Part shown: piece after piece, positions 22,720 to 31,366 of the stretch | Layout of the letters: each line of letters opens with the position of its first letter | How positions within the stretch are numbered: the stretch's first letter is position 1 | Virus record (IMG/VR): IMGVR_UViG_3300048924_000326 | Span: 1-46,154 of that record | From: a virus | Direction: 5' to 3' (one strand) | DNA: 46,154 nucleotides | Made by a program: the position numbers and the translations under genes | The notes under the pieces: generated by a model | Told to the model about the DNA's origin: nothing | Databases searched by the model: none | Seen by the model: only the letters and a program-made list of their open reading frames with translations

Positions 22720-22833
22720 ATGACACTCGCAACCCTGAAGCCCAGACTCACTATGTCCAGCCTGACCCGCACTCCAGTGCTGCAGACTAGGCGGCACGAG
22801 GTCGCTACTTCACGCTGTCGTACATGTCCTTGA
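22720..22833 (+). pseudogene. Truncated second copy of the HNH endonuclease gene
   Basis: The frame begins ATGACACTCGCAACCCTGAAG and encodes MTLATLKPRLTMSSLTRTPVLQTRR, clearly related to the start of the intact HNH gene at 24769 (MALTTLKPRLLAASLNRTPVLQTK). By eye about three quarters of the bases are identical to position 22795; after that the sequence is unrelated and soon hits a stop. The catalytic HNH part is absent. It is a remnant left by insertion of the accessory genes that follow. Confidence 0.8.
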
Positions 22834-23035
22834 CGCGCTTTACATTTTTGTTGTGACCTTCGCGGTTTTGTTCAGAAGTTCCGCCGGTCGTGACAGTGGT
22901 CGTTCCGCCAGACGTGCTGATGGTCGTGACCTGACCATCCGGGCCCTTGACCGTGGTAACCAGCGGAGCACTGGCCGCTTCGAGCGAAACCGACAGCAGC
23001 AAGGCGGCGAGAAGACCGTTGATTGTTGACTTCAT
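22805..23035 (-). CDS. Small secreted protein with signal peptide, 76 aa
   Basis: From ATG 23035, preceded by GGGGGA at proper distance. The signal peptide (MKSTINGLLAALLLSVSLEAASA) is followed by a Thr/Gly-rich repeat (VTTVKGPDGQVTTISTSGGTTTVTTGG) and a charged tail (NKNVKRVKDMYDSVK). A periplasmic location is likely. No function recognised. The stop lies at the junction where the HNH remnant ends. Confidence 0.65.
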   Translation of the reverse strand: MKSTINGLLAALLLSVSLEAASAPLVTTVKGPDGQVTTISTSGGTTTVTTGGTSEQNREGHNKNVKRVKDMYDSVK

Positions 23036-23245
23036 GTGTTCCCCCATGGTGATCTAGTTTGAAAGCTGGGCGCTCGGGCGGATGCTATCTACAGGCAGTT
23101 GAAGGCAGCATCCCCTTTTCGAAGGATGGCGCTGAGTTTCGATTGGTGTTGATCCGCAGGCTCAGATCGCAGATGCAAGCCCCGTGTCATTCATTTTGTG
23201 GTCCGGAGCCGGGCGAGAATCTCATCTTCCAATTGAGGAGGCGAG

Positions 23246-23404
23246 ATGCCGGAAGTACTGACCGCAATGATTGGCTTAGCCGTCGGGTTAATGATCGTCG
23301 CCTGCTTCTGGCACAACCGCGCCGCCCGGTATCTCGGGCTTCTCGTGCTGTTCGCCGCATTCATGAGCCGATTTTCGTGGTGGCGCACGTTGCTTGGCGC
23401 GTAG
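23246..23404 (+). CDS. Small membrane protein, 52 aa
   Basis: ATG 23246 has GAGGAGG 5 bases upstream. Two hydrophobic stretches (LTAMIGLAVGLMIVACFW and YLGLLVLFAAFM) end in a basic, aromatic C-terminus (SRFSWWRTLLGA). Too short for most gene finders. No family recognised; it may act as a holin-like or superinfection-related peptide. Confidence 0.5.
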   Translation: MPEVLTAMIGLAVGLMIVACFWHNRAARYLGLLVLFAAFMSRFSWWRTLLGA

Positions 23405-23636
23405 CCGCAATTTGCGTATACTGAATTTTGAGTTCGCGTGCTGTTGGGCGCGCCGAACTTAGCTCTCTGCCGAACACCTGCCGTCGCTATGACGTTGCCC
23501 GCCAATCTTGGTGGAAGCATTCGTATCGAAGGTGTTCAAGTTTATGGTTCAAGTACCAAGGCTAACCAGAGAGGTCACTCTACCCTTGAGGCAATTAACC
23601 GTTCCGACTGTTTACCCCCCTACAAGGAGAGATGCC

Positions 23637-23765
23637 ATGCGCATTGCCAAATGGAAGGGCGACAAGTTCTTCCGCGTCAACAAGGTCGTGAGTTTTGCGG
23701 GACTCGAAGGTCACTGGAAAGTGATCAAAGTAGAGCCTGAATCGATCACCGTCAAGAGAGTTTAG
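23637..23765 (+). CDS. Hypothetical protein, 42 aa
   Basis: ATG 23637 has AAGGAGA 6 bases upstream. Basic small protein: MRIAKWKGDKFFRVNKVVSF, then EGHWKVIKVEPESITVKRV. It ends 5 bases before a strong terminator, which supports expression as a short transcript. A beta-rich SH3-like fold is possible. No family recognised. Confidence 0.55.
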   Translation: MRIAKWKGDKFFRVNKVVSFAGLEGHWKVIKVEPESITVKRV

Positions 23766-23770
23766 TTTTA

Positions 23771-23793
23771 AGCCACCTTCACGGTGGCTTTTT
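23771..23793 (+). terminator. Rho-independent terminator
   Basis: AGCCACC (23771-23777) pairs with GGTGGCT (23783-23789) with a 5-base loop, then TTTTT. It ends the short gene at 23637. Confidence 0.85.
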
Positions 23794-23810
23794 CGTTTTC
23801 AGCTATGTAG

Positions 23811-23860
23811 TGAGTTGGGTTCATATCTCAGAAGTCGCTCGTTCGAATCAAGCTGTCCGC
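23811..23860 (+). other. Degenerate tRNA-like segment with CAT anticodon arm
   Basis: An anticodon arm can be drawn (stem 23815-23819 with 23827-23831, loop TTCATAT with CAT anticodon), followed by a T-arm (23837-23841 with 23849-23853, loop TTCGAAT) that has one mismatch. The acceptor and D-arm do not pair. It resembles the 3' part of a Met/Ile tRNA and is probably a relic, not a working tRNA. Confidence 0.3.
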
Positions 23861-23978
23861 GCGGCTTAAGCGCATTTGCTACAGGCAAACAGTGGGTTTC
23901 TTCGCGATTGCACCCCCCTTCATTGGGGTGAACCGGATCCGGAACACCGGAACCGGCACACCAATCGGACGGATGTTC

Positions 23979-24287
23979 TTAGTTGTTGTTGATGATCTCG
24001 ATCTGATTTTCGATTTCAGTTTGGACTGCACTGGCCTTGCCCTGGAAATTGACAGTTCCATTCTTGAAAACGTTGACGATCAAGCCGTCTGGGAATGTCA
24101 CCTTCACCGTCCCGATGGCGGTTTCTTGGCTAAAGACCGCTTTAGGGTAGGAATTCGAAATATGTTTTTTTAGGCGCTCTGGGTCGCCGCAAGAAATTGC
24201 CACTTGATCCTCCGGTAATGTGATGTAAAAACTCCACCCATATCTTAAGTTAAGTTTTCCCAACTCCGTACATTCGTGTCTTTCCAC
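23979..24287 (-). CDS. Hypothetical protein, 102 aa
   Basis: Low-GC gene on the minus strand. The C-terminal half reads VTFPDGLIVNVFKNGTVNFQGK, then IENQIEIINN, which recalls the TBP-like fold seen in RNase HIII N-domains and RnlA-type toxins. The fold call is a guess. Probably acquired separately, by its composition. Confidence 0.6.
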   Translation of the reverse strand: MERHECTELGKLNLRYGWSFYITLPEDQVAISCGDPERLKKHISNSYPKAVFSQETAIGTVKVTFPDGLIVNVFKNGTVNFQGKASAVQTEIENQIEIINNN

Positions 24288-24319
24288 GGTGTTCCTCGAT
24301 CAGATTGCTCTTGATCCTT

Positions 24320-24340
24320 GCCCGCCTCTTGCGGGCTTTC
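24320..24340 (+). terminator. Rho-independent terminator
   Basis: GCCCGC (24320-24325) pairs with GCGGGC (24331-24336) with loop CTCTT, followed by TTTCTTTTT. It ends plus-strand transcription through the accessory block. Confidence 0.8.
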
Positions 24341-24394
24341 TTTTTGTGAGGTGAGGGATGCGAGATCTTTATGCGAGCCTAGTGCTTTGGCTCA

Positions 24395-24631
24395 TCAGCC
24401 CGGCTCTTGCTCTTCGGGATCGTCGCTCCAGCGCTGCCCGGGCGAACCTTGGGCAAATGCACGAATACGTCGGGCAACTGATTCGAGGTGAGCGTCCGCA
24501 ACAGGCACAGGCGCCGCTTCAATGCCAACCGCCAGACGGTCCAGTTCCTGGACCGCAGCAGGATTCCGTTTGACGAGGACTGCCAAGGTTAATTCGATAG
24601 CCTGCAGCCTCGCTTCCAGGTCGCTGTCCAT
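24395..24631 (-). CDS. Hypothetical protein, 78 aa
   Basis: From ATG 24631, with GAGGAGA 7 bases upstream; the longer frame is unlikely. Helical: MDSDLEARLQAIELTLAVLVKRNP, then HLESVARRIRAFAQGSP. Acidic end. No family recognised. It is antisense to the late operon. Confidence 0.6.
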   Translation of the reverse strand: MDSDLEARLQAIELTLAVLVKRNPAAVQELDRLAVGIEAAPVPVADAHLESVARRIRAFAQGSPGQRWSDDPEEQEPG

Positions 24632-24768
24632 ATCCGCTCTCCTCATCGATGACCGTGTAGGAGCTAGCATCGTAATGGGAGTGGCGGCGGCATTACAGGG
24701 GCAGGACGACTGGTGACGATAGCCAATGCGCATGGACGCTGAGGACGGATTCGTTTCGCGTGGAATAC

Positions 24769-25089
24769 ATGGCGCTCACAACTCTCAAGCCCAGGCTCTT
24801 GGCCGCCAGTCTTAACCGGACTCCAGTGCTGCAGACCAAGGCCGGCACAGTGGAGCGCCAGCGTGGGCGGGTATGGATGGCGACCCGAGAGCGTGTAGCG
24901 CTTGCCCACGGCTACCGCTGCGCCCAATGCGGCGCCGTCTGGGTATCGAGTCGGGATCACATCGACCACATCGTCGAGTTGGCAGACGGCGGCACCAACG
25001 ACGACAGCAACCTGCAGCCTCTGTGCGATGTCCCATGCCACAAGGCCAAGACAGACGCAGAGGCGAGAGCAAGGGCAAGAGGCTACTGA
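24769..25089 (+). CDS. HNH endonuclease
   Basis: 106 residues from ATG 24769. The HNH core reads YRCAQCGAVWVSSRDHIDHIVELADGGTNDDSNLQPLCDVPCHKAKT: two zinc-binding Cys pairs, the catalytic His-x-x-His and the Asn-x-x-Leu-Cys-x-x-Cys-His. HNH proteins next to the terminase are needed for DNA packaging in HK97-like phages. It opens the packaging module. A truncated copy lies at 22720. Confidence 0.9.
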   Translation: MALTTLKPRLLAASLNRTPVLQTKAGTVERQRGRVWMATRERVALAHGYRCAQCGAVWVSSRDHIDHIVELADGGTNDDSNLQPLCDVPCHKAKTDAEARARARGY

Positions 25090-25238
25090 GGTCGAGATCG
25101 TGCAGCCACGGCCCGCCTGATGCGGCGCAGGGGCGGCGACGAGGGGGAGGGGGCATCGAAAGCCTGCCGACCCGATGTGCCGGAAACCACCAGGTTCCTC
25201 ACGCGCAAAACACGCCCCGGAATCAAAAGGAAAATCAA

Positions 25239-25517
25239 ATGGCAGGTGTCAAAGGACGCAGCGGTGGTGCCCGTCCGGGCGCCGGCCGCAAGCCGAAAAC
25301 CGTGGACCCGGCAACCACCGAAGACTCGAAAGAGTTCCTGACGATGGCTATGCAAGGTCTTTTGGACCCGAGCCCGGCTCAGTTGAAGGCCGCAATCGCG
25401 TTGCTGGGCGTCCAGCATGCCAAGAAGACTGAAGCGCCAAAGCCGGCGGTGCCTGAGCGCCCCGCTGGTGGCAAGTACGCGGTGCGGCAGGGCCCGCGCC
25501 TGGTCGCGAGCAAGTAA
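25239..25517 (+). CDS. Terminase small subunit (TerS-like)
   Basis: 92 residues from ATG 25239 (AAAAGG upstream). The N-terminus KGRSGGARPGAGRKPKTVDP is the Gly/Arg/Pro-rich segment common in small terminase and phage DNA-binding proteins. Then comes EFLTMAMQGLLDPSPAQLKAAIALLGVQH, a helical segment. It is directly before TerL, 4 bases away. It is shorter than most TerS proteins, so another terminase-linked role remains possible. Confidence 0.75.
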   Translation: MAGVKGRSGGARPGAGRKPKTVDPATTEDSKEFLTMAMQGLLDPSPAQLKAAIALLGVQHAKKTEAPKPAVPERPAGGKYAVRQGPRLVASK

Positions 25518-25520
25518 CTC

Positions 25521-27269
25521 GTGGAGTGGTCAACCGCCTGCGTCGATTGGGAACGCAGGATCGTGGCGCGCGAGAGCCTCATCACCTCGCCGCCGCTCTT
25601 CAAGGCGCAAGCGGATGAGGCCTGGGATGTTTTCGGCGGCCTGGTCCTGGTGGATGTGGCTGGTCAGCCGACCATGCGCGAAGCCTGCCTGCCTTGGGTG
25701 AAGGATTGGGTACGCGCGATCTTCGGATCCTATGACGCCGACCAAGGGCGCCGGCTGATCAACGAGTTCTTCTTCATGGTCAGCAAGAAGAACATGAAAT
25801 CGACCGCTGCGGCGGGGATCATGCTGACGGCGCTGGTGTTGAACTGGCGCCCGTCGGCGGAACTGCTGATCCTGTCGCCAACCAAGGAGATCGCGGACAA
25901 CAGCTACAAGCCGATCCGCGACATGATCAAGGCCGACGACGACTTGGCGGCCATGCTGAAGGTGCAGGACTACTTCCGCACCATCACCCACCGCGACAAC
26001 GCGGCGACGCTGAAGGTGGTTGCCGCAGACAGTGACACGGTTTCGGGCAAGAAGGCCTCGTTCGTCTTCGTTGACGAGCTGCACGAGTTCGGCAAGCAGG
26101 CCAAGGCCTCGAACATGCTGCTGGAGGCCACGGGTGGTCTGACATCGCGGCCCGATGGGTTCGTGATCTACGCCACCACACAGTCGGCCGAGCCGCCGGC
26201 CGGAGTGTTCAAGGACAAACTGAGCTACGCGCGAAAAGTGCGCGACGGGCTCATCAAGGATCCGCGCTTCCTGCCGGTGATCTACGAGTTCCCGCAGTCC
26301 ATGCTGGATGCGGGAGCGCACAAGGATCTGGCGAACGCCTACGTGACGAACCCGAACTGGGGCGCGTCGGTGGACATCGCGCGCATCACGCAGTTGCACA
26401 GCCAGGCGCTGGAGGGCGGCGAGAAGGACTTCAAGGAGTTCCTGGCCAAGCACCTGAACGTCGAGATCGGCATGAACCTGCGGTCTGACCGCTGGGCGGG
26501 TGCCGATTTCTGGGTGCCGCGGGCCGAGGTGCCCGGGTTGACGCTCGAGCAACTGCTCGACGAGTGCGAAGTGGTGGACATGGGAATCGACGGCGGTGGC
26601 CTGGATGACTTGCTGGGCGCCGCGGTCGCAGGACGGCGCAGGAAGGCTGAAGAGTTCCTCATCCCGGAGCACTTCGACGAAGAAACGAAAGCCGTTGTCC
26701 CAGCGAAGACTGTTCTGCGCAAGCGTTGGCTTTTATGGACCCGTGCATGGGCACATCCCTCGGTCCTCGAACGGCGCAAGGAGATTGCTCCACGCCTGCA
26801 GGACTTCGCCAAGGACGGCGACCTGATCCTGGTGAGCGCGATCGGTGAAGACGTGGCGGGAGTGGCTGATGTTGCCGCTCAGTGCGAGGCATCGGGTCTG
26901 CTGGACAAGATCGGCTGCGACCCGGCGGGGCTGGGCGGCATCCTGGATGCCCTTGTGGAGGCTGAGGTGCCTGACGAGAAGGTGATCGGCATCAGCCAGG
27001 GCTGGAAGATGACCGGCGCGATCAAGACGACCGAACGAAAACTCGCCGAGGGCGCGCTGATCCATGGCGGTCAGCCCCTGATGGCTTGGTCGGTCGGCAA
27101 CGCGAAGGTCGAGCCGAAGGGCAACGCCATCGTGATCACGAAGCAGGCCTCTGGCACCGCAAAGATCGACCCGCTGATGGCCACCTTCAACGCAGTGACG
27201 CTTCTGTCGCTCAACCCCGAGGCGCGAGGCAACTCCGTCTACGAAACCCGGGGCATCCGCTTCCTGTAA
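25521..27269 (+). CDS. terL: Terminase large subunit, HK97-like
   Basis: 582 residues from GTG 25521. The ATPase domain has a Walker A-like SKKNMKST (88-95), the deviant form of this family, and a Walker B FVFVDE (181-186), followed by coupling motif IYATTQSAE. The nuclease domain follows with DMGIDGGGLDDLLG (Asp ligands) and DKIGCDPAGLG. It drives DNA into the capsid and cuts it. It follows TerS and precedes the portal, the normal order. Confidence 0.95.
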   Translation: MEWSTACVDWERRIVARESLITSPPLFKAQADEAWDVFGGLVLVDVAGQPTMREACLPWVKDWVRAIFGSYDADQGRRLINEFFFMVSKKNMKSTAAAGIMLTALVLNWRPSAELLILSPTKEIADNSYKPIRDMIKADDDLAAMLKVQDYFRTITHRDNAATLKVVAADSDTVSGKKASFVFVDELHEFGKQAKASNMLLEATGGLTSRPDGFVIYATTQSAEPPAGVFKDKLSYARKVRDGLIKDPRFLPVIYEFPQSMLDAGAHKDLANAYVTNPNWGASVDIARITQLHSQALEGGEKDFKEFLAKHLNVEIGMNLRSDRWAGADFWVPRAEVPGLTLEQLLDECEVVDMGIDGGGLDDLLGAAVAGRRRKAEEFLIPEHFDEETKAVVPAKTVLRKRWLLWTRAWAHPSVLERRKEIAPRLQDFAKDGDLILVSAIGEDVAGVADVAAQCEASGLLDKIGCDPAGLGGILDALVEAEVPDEKVIGISQGWKMTGAIKTTERKLAEGALIHGGQPLMAWSVGNAKVEPKGNAIVITKQASGTAKIDPLMATFNAVTLLSLNPEARGNSVYETRGIRFL

Positions 27270-27280
27270 GGACCGACTGA

Positions 27281-28555
27281 ATGAAGATTCTCGACTTCTT
27301 CCGGCACTCGAATGCGTCGGAGGTGCAGTCGCGTCCGCGCGCGGAGGACTCGCAGGGGCATCAGTTCAGCGGCCTCGACGATCCGGCGCTGTTGGAGTAC
27401 ATCCGCGGCGGAACCACGGCCGGCGTGGATACGGCCCGTGACCGCAGCCTTCGGAACATGGCGGTGCTGCGTTGCGTGACGCTGATCTCCGAATCGATCG
27501 GCATGCTGCCGGTGAATCTGCAGAGCAGCGACGACAAGAAGCAGGTGCAAAGCGACAACCCGGCGCACCGGCTGCTGAAATACAAGCCGAACGATTGGCA
27601 GACGCCCATCGAGTTCAAGAGCCTCTTGCAACTGCGGGCCCTGCTCGACGGACAGTCCTTCGCGCGCGTGATCTGGTCGGGCAGCCGGCCGATCCGCTTG
27701 ATCCCGATGGATCGTGGTTCGACCAAGCCGCGTCTGAATGGCGCTTGGCAGATGCAGTACGACTACACGACGCCGGACGGCAATCAGATCACCCTGCCGG
27801 CGAAAGAGGTGTTCCACCTGCGCGATCTCTCGCTCGACGGGATCAACGGCATCTCGCGTGTCAAGCTGGGTCGCGATGCGTTGGAGCTGGCCGAGCAGGC
27901 GGAACGCGCGGCGTCGCGGACGTTCAAGACCGGTGTCATGGCGGGCGGTGCCATCGAAGTTCCGAAGGAGCTTTCCGAGAACGCCTACAACCGGATGAAG
28001 TCGTCGCTCGACACCGACTACACGGGCGCGGAGAACGCCGGCCGCTGGATGCTGCTGGAGGAGAGCGCGAAGGCCAACAAGTTCGCCAGCACGGCATCCG
28101 AGTCGCAGCAGATCGAGAACCGGAACCACCAGATCGAGGAAGCCGCGCGCATGTACGGCGTGCCCAGGCCCCTTCTGATGATGGATGACACGAGCTGGGG
28201 CAGCGGCATCCAGCAGTTAGCGATCTTCTTCATCCAGTACGGGCTATCGCATTGGTTCGTGTCCTGGGAGCCGGCAGCCGCACGCTGCCTTCTTCCCGAG
28301 GAGCAACTCGGACGCCTGCAATACAAGTTCAACGAAGGCGCGCTGCTGCGCGGCACGCTGGCCGACCAGGCTGCCTTCTTCTCCAAGGCGCTCGGTGCCG
28401 GCGGCCAAGCGCCCTGGATGTCGCAGAACGAGGTGCGTGAGCTGTCCGACCTCCCGAAATCTGCCGACCCGCAAACCGACGCACTGCGCAACCCGATGAC
28501 CCAGCCGGGCAAGCCGGTATCAAGGAACAACGATGAGCCTCCTGAACCTGCCTGA
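27281..28555 (+). CDS. Portal protein, HK97 family
   Basis: 424 residues. The N-terminus and core follow HK97 portal proteins: VLRCVTLISESIGMLPVNLQ, then VFHLRDLSLDGINGISRVKLGRDAL, and SESQQIENRNHQIEEAARMYGVPRPLLMMDDTSWGSGIQQLAIFF, the conserved GVPxxLL and WGSG stretch. A dodecamer of this protein forms the DNA entry channel. The C-terminus overlaps the protease gene by 23 bases in another frame. Confidence 0.95.
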   Translation: MKILDFFRHSNASEVQSRPRAEDSQGHQFSGLDDPALLEYIRGGTTAGVDTARDRSLRNMAVLRCVTLISESIGMLPVNLQSSDDKKQVQSDNPAHRLLKYKPNDWQTPIEFKSLLQLRALLDGQSFARVIWSGSRPIRLIPMDRGSTKPRLNGAWQMQYDYTTPDGNQITLPAKEVFHLRDLSLDGINGISRVKLGRDALELAEQAERAASRTFKTGVMAGGAIEVPKELSENAYNRMKSSLDTDYTGAENAGRWMLLEESAKANKFASTASESQQIENRNHQIEEAARMYGVPRPLLMMDDTSWGSGIQQLAIFFIQYGLSHWFVSWEPAAARCLLPEEQLGRLQYKFNEGALLRGTLADQAAFFSKALGAGGQAPWMSQNEVRELSDLPKSADPQTDALRNPMTQPGKPVSRNNDEPPEPA

Positions 28556-29369
28556 GATCCGGGCCGATCACCGCCTGGGCGTCGCACAGTTCGACGTTCG
28601 CCCTGATGCGCTCGAGCGCTGGCAGCCGGAGGTGCGCGCCGCAGTGGAAGGCGAGGCCTCCATCTCCATCTACGACGCCATCGGTGAGTCGTGGGATGGG
28701 CAGGGCTTCACGGCCAAGCGCATGAGCGCGGCACTGCGCAGCATTGGCGCCCGGGACGTGACGGTCAACGTCAATTCGCCCGGCGGCGACTTCTTCGAGG
28801 GTGTCGCCATCTACAACATGCTGCGCGAGCACAAGGCCAAGGTCACGGTGCGCGTGATGGGCCTTGCTGCTTCGGCGGCGTCCGTGATCGCGATGGCCGG
28901 CGACGAGATCCTGATGGGTGACGGCGCGTTCCTGATGGTTCACAACGCATGGGCCGTCGCCATCGGCAACCGCCACGATATGGCCGACGCAGCCGCACGG
29001 CTGGCACCGTTCGACGACGCGATGGCGCAGGTCTATGCCTCGCGCACCGGCCTGTCGAAGGCCGAGACCGCCACTTTGATGGACAAGGAAACCTGGATCA
29101 GCGCGGCGCAAGCGGTCGATGACGGCTTTGCCACTGGCCTGATCGAGCGTTCCGACATCACTCAAGACACCAAGGCGCAGGGCGGCAAGAAAGCCCTCGC
29201 GCTGATCGAAGCGTCGATGGCGCGTGCGGGGCATTCCCGAACCGCTCGCCGTGATGCCTTCAAGTCCCTTTTCACTGGCACGCCGGGCGCTGCCTCTGAA
29301 GCCGCCATGCCGGGCGCTGGCGAAACCGCAGCTTTGCTGCTTTCTCTCACCAACTCCCTCAAGGTCTAA
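28533..29369 (+). CDS. ClpP-like head maturation protease
   Basis: 278 residues. A ClpP-type serine protease: NSPGGDFFEGVAIYNML, then GLAASAASVIAMAG with Ser114, LMVHNAWA with His137, and an Asp near 161. It cuts the scaffold part of the capsid protein after assembly. The start lies inside the portal gene. The C-terminal 60 residues are variable and Ala-rich. Confidence 0.95.
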   Translation: MSLLNLPEIRADHRLGVAQFDVRPDALERWQPEVRAAVEGEASISIYDAIGESWDGQGFTAKRMSAALRSIGARDVTVNVNSPGGDFFEGVAIYNMLREHKAKVTVRVMGLAASAASVIAMAGDEILMGDGAFLMVHNAWAVAIGNRHDMADAAARLAPFDDAMAQVYASRTGLSKAETATLMDKETWISAAQAVDDGFATGLIERSDITQDTKAQGGKKALALIEASMARAGHSRTARRDAFKSLFTGTPGAASEAAMPGAGETAALLLSLTNSLKV

Positions 29370-29371
29370 CC

Positions 29372-30706
29372 ATGAAACGCACTCTCATTTCTCTCGCGGC
29401 TGTTGCCGCGCTCTCCGTCCTGGCCGCCGGTGCTGCCTATGCGTCCGCCGTCGATGCAGTCGCTGCCAAGGCTTCCGCGAATCCCGTCCCGCGCGGCCTC
29501 ATTGCCGTTCGCGCAGACGGTGGCCCTCCAGGTGACATCAAGGCCACGGTCGAAGCACTCAACAGGGCCTTCGCCACCTTCAAGGAGGAGCACACCAAGC
29601 AGCTCGAAGACATCAAGAAGGGCAACGCCGATGCGCTGCAGGCCCTGAAAGTCGAGAACATCAACGCGGACATCGCCCGCTTGCAGAGGGAGGTTGACGA
29701 CACCAATGTGAAGTTGGCAGCGGCCCAGATGGGCGCAGGGGCCGGCGGCAAGGCCGTGGCGGATGTCGAGTACACCGGTGCGTTCCGCGCGCACTTCAAG
29801 AAGGGCGATGTCCAGGCGGCGCTCAACAAGGGCGCGGACGGCGAAGGCGGCTACCTCGCCCCGGTGGAGTGGGATCGCACCATCACCGACAAGCTCGTGC
29901 TCGTCTCTTCGATGCGTCAGCTGGCCACCGTGCAGCCGGTGTCGGGGGCTGGCCTGACCAAGCTGTTCAACCTGGGCGGCACCGCATCGGGTTGGGTTGG
30001 CGAAACCGCGGCGCGTCCGCAGACTGCTACCGGCACCTTCGCTTCGCTCGGCTTCGGCTGGGGCGAGATCTATGCGAACCCGGCGGCCACCCAGCAGATC
30101 CTCGACGACTCGGCCATCAACCTCGAAGCCTGGCTCGCGGGTGAGGTGGAGACTGAGTTCTCCAAGCAGGAGGGCGCTGCATTCTTCTCCGGCGACGGCA
30201 CGAACAAGCCGTTCGGCATCCTCACCTACGTCACCGGCGGCGCCAACGCAGCGAAGCATCCCTTCGGCGCGATCAAGACCGTGAACAGCGGCGCAGCGGC
30301 TGCGATCACCTCGGACGGGATCGTTGACCTCATCTACGACCTGCCTTCGGCATTCACCGCGAACGCTGGATTTGCGATGAATCGCAAGTCGCAGGGCACG
30401 ATCCGCAAGCTGAAAGACGGTCAGGGCAACTACCTCTGGCAGCCGTCCTATGTGGCAGGCCAGCCTGCCACCCTGGCCGGCTTCCCGATCACCGAGGTGC
30501 CGGACATGCCCGACATCGCCGCCAATTCGGTGCCGGCCCTGTTCGGTGACTTCAAGCGCACCTATACGGTGTACGACCGTGTCGGCGTGCGCGTCCTGCG
30601 CGACCCGTTCACTGCGAAGCCCTACGTGCTGTTCTACACGACCAAGCGTGTTGGTGGCGGCGTTCACAACCCGGAGCCGATGCGCGCGCTGAAGATCTCG
30701 GCGTAA
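29372..30706 (+). CDS. Major capsid protein, HK97 family
   Basis: 444 residues. The capsid body begins near residue 133 (EYTGAFRAHFKKGD), with GEGGYLAPVEWDRTITDKL, and later AINLEAWLAGEVETEFSKQEGAAFFSGDG and TEVPDMPDI, all typical. Residues 55-120 form the coiled-coil delta domain that the protease removes (TVEALNRAFATFKEEH). Residues 1-26 are odd: MKRTLISLAAVAALSVLAAG, ending AYASA, which looks exactly like a Sec signal peptide with an AxA cleavage site. If the start is right, this is unusual for a cytosolic protein; it would be removed with the delta domain. Confidence 0.95.
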   Translation: MKRTLISLAAVAALSVLAAGAAYASAVDAVAAKASANPVPRGLIAVRADGGPPGDIKATVEALNRAFATFKEEHTKQLEDIKKGNADALQALKVENINADIARLQREVDDTNVKLAAAQMGAGAGGKAVADVEYTGAFRAHFKKGDVQAALNKGADGEGGYLAPVEWDRTITDKLVLVSSMRQLATVQPVSGAGLTKLFNLGGTASGWVGETAARPQTATGTFASLGFGWGEIYANPAATQQILDDSAINLEAWLAGEVETEFSKQEGAAFFSGDGTNKPFGILTYVTGGANAAKHPFGAIKTVNSGAAAAITSDGIVDLIYDLPSAFTANAGFAMNRKSQGTIRKLKDGQGNYLWQPSYVAGQPATLAGFPITEVPDMPDIAANSVPALFGDFKRTYTVYDRVGVRVLRDPFTAKPYVLFYTTKRVGGGVHNPEPMRALKISA

Positions 30707-30719
30707 GCAGGGGGACACC

Positions 30720-30884
30720 ATGAAACTAAGCAAACCGTTCAAGGGTGTCCCCGACGGGGAGATTTACCCGGTCGAGTATCAGGCGGGCGACGAATGTCCG
30801 CCGGAACTCGAAGCTGGTGCGCGTGAGCTCGACGCCTTGGAGCAGGGCGACGATAAGCAGCCCAAGGCGAAGGGCAAGGGCTGA
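30720..30884 (+). CDS. Small hypothetical protein, 54 aa
   Basis: ATG 30720 with GGGGG upstream; it starts 13 bases after the capsid gene. MKLSKPFKGVPDGEIYPVEYQAGDECPPELEAGARELDALE, then a Lys-rich tail. It resembles the small protein found after the capsid gene in many siphoviruses; its role is not clear. It ends 2 bases before the connector gene. Confidence 0.75.
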   Translation: MKLSKPFKGVPDGEIYPVEYQAGDECPPELEAGARELDALEQGDDKQPKAKGKG

Positions 30885-30886
30885 CC

Positions 30887-31366
30887 ATGCCCGTCATCAC
30901 GCTCGATCAGGCTCGTGCGCACCTGCGCGTGGGTGCAACGTACCCGCAGGAGCAGATCGGGCCGTACATGGCGGGCGCGGAAGACCATGCCTCGCAGTAT
31001 CTGAACCGAGTCATCTACGCCGATGCCGATGCGATGAACACCGCAATCGAGGCGCTGCCCGCAGCGTTGACCGCCGCACGCGTCGCCTACGAAGAGGCCA
31101 TCGCTGCGGCGGCGCTGATCGAGAACGCCAGCGATCGCCGCGACGCCGTGGACATCGCGGAGTCGCTGCTTCGTGCGACCCGGGCAGGCACGGCGCGGGC
31201 GCTCAATGGCGTCGTCGTCAATCCGAGCATCATCTCGGCGGTGCTGCTGATCCTGGGGCATCTGTTCGAAAGCCGGGAAGACGTGGTGATCGCCGCGACC
31301 GCGGTTGAACTCCCGCAGGGCGCTCGCGCGCTGCTTCGCCCCTACCGCCGGGTGATGATGCCGTGA
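30887..31366 (+). CDS. Head-tail connector protein (gp6-like)
   Basis: 159 residues. MPVITLDQARAHLRVGA and HASQYLNRVIY match the gp6/DnaT-like connector family, with the C-terminal VELPQGARALLRPYRR motif. It is the ring that attaches to the portal. It overlaps the next gene by 4 bases. Confidence 0.85.
   Translation: MPVITLDQARAHLRVGATYPQEQIGPYMAGAEDHASQYLNRVIYADADAMNTAIEALPAALTAARVAYEEAIAAAALIENASDRRDAVDIAESLLRATRAGTARALNGVVVNPSIISAVLLILGHLFESREDVVIAATAVELPQGARALLRPYRRVMMP

Noticed and set aside
22469-22720. 83-codon plus-strand frame and its overlapping frame ending in a hydrophobic stretch
   Set aside because: No clear ribosome binding site and two frames compete; the stretch looks like remnants around the HNH duplication.
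23059-23424. 121-codon plus-strand frame with a GSIPFSK-like peptide
   Set aside because: That peptide is the usual translation of tRNA-like DNA, and the small membrane gene at 23246 has a strong ribosome site in another frame.
24358-24573. 71-codon plus-strand frame starting MRDLYASLVLWL
   Set aside because: Overlaps the minus-strand 78-residue gene, which has a better ribosome binding site and more protein-like composition; only the first 20 residues look natural.
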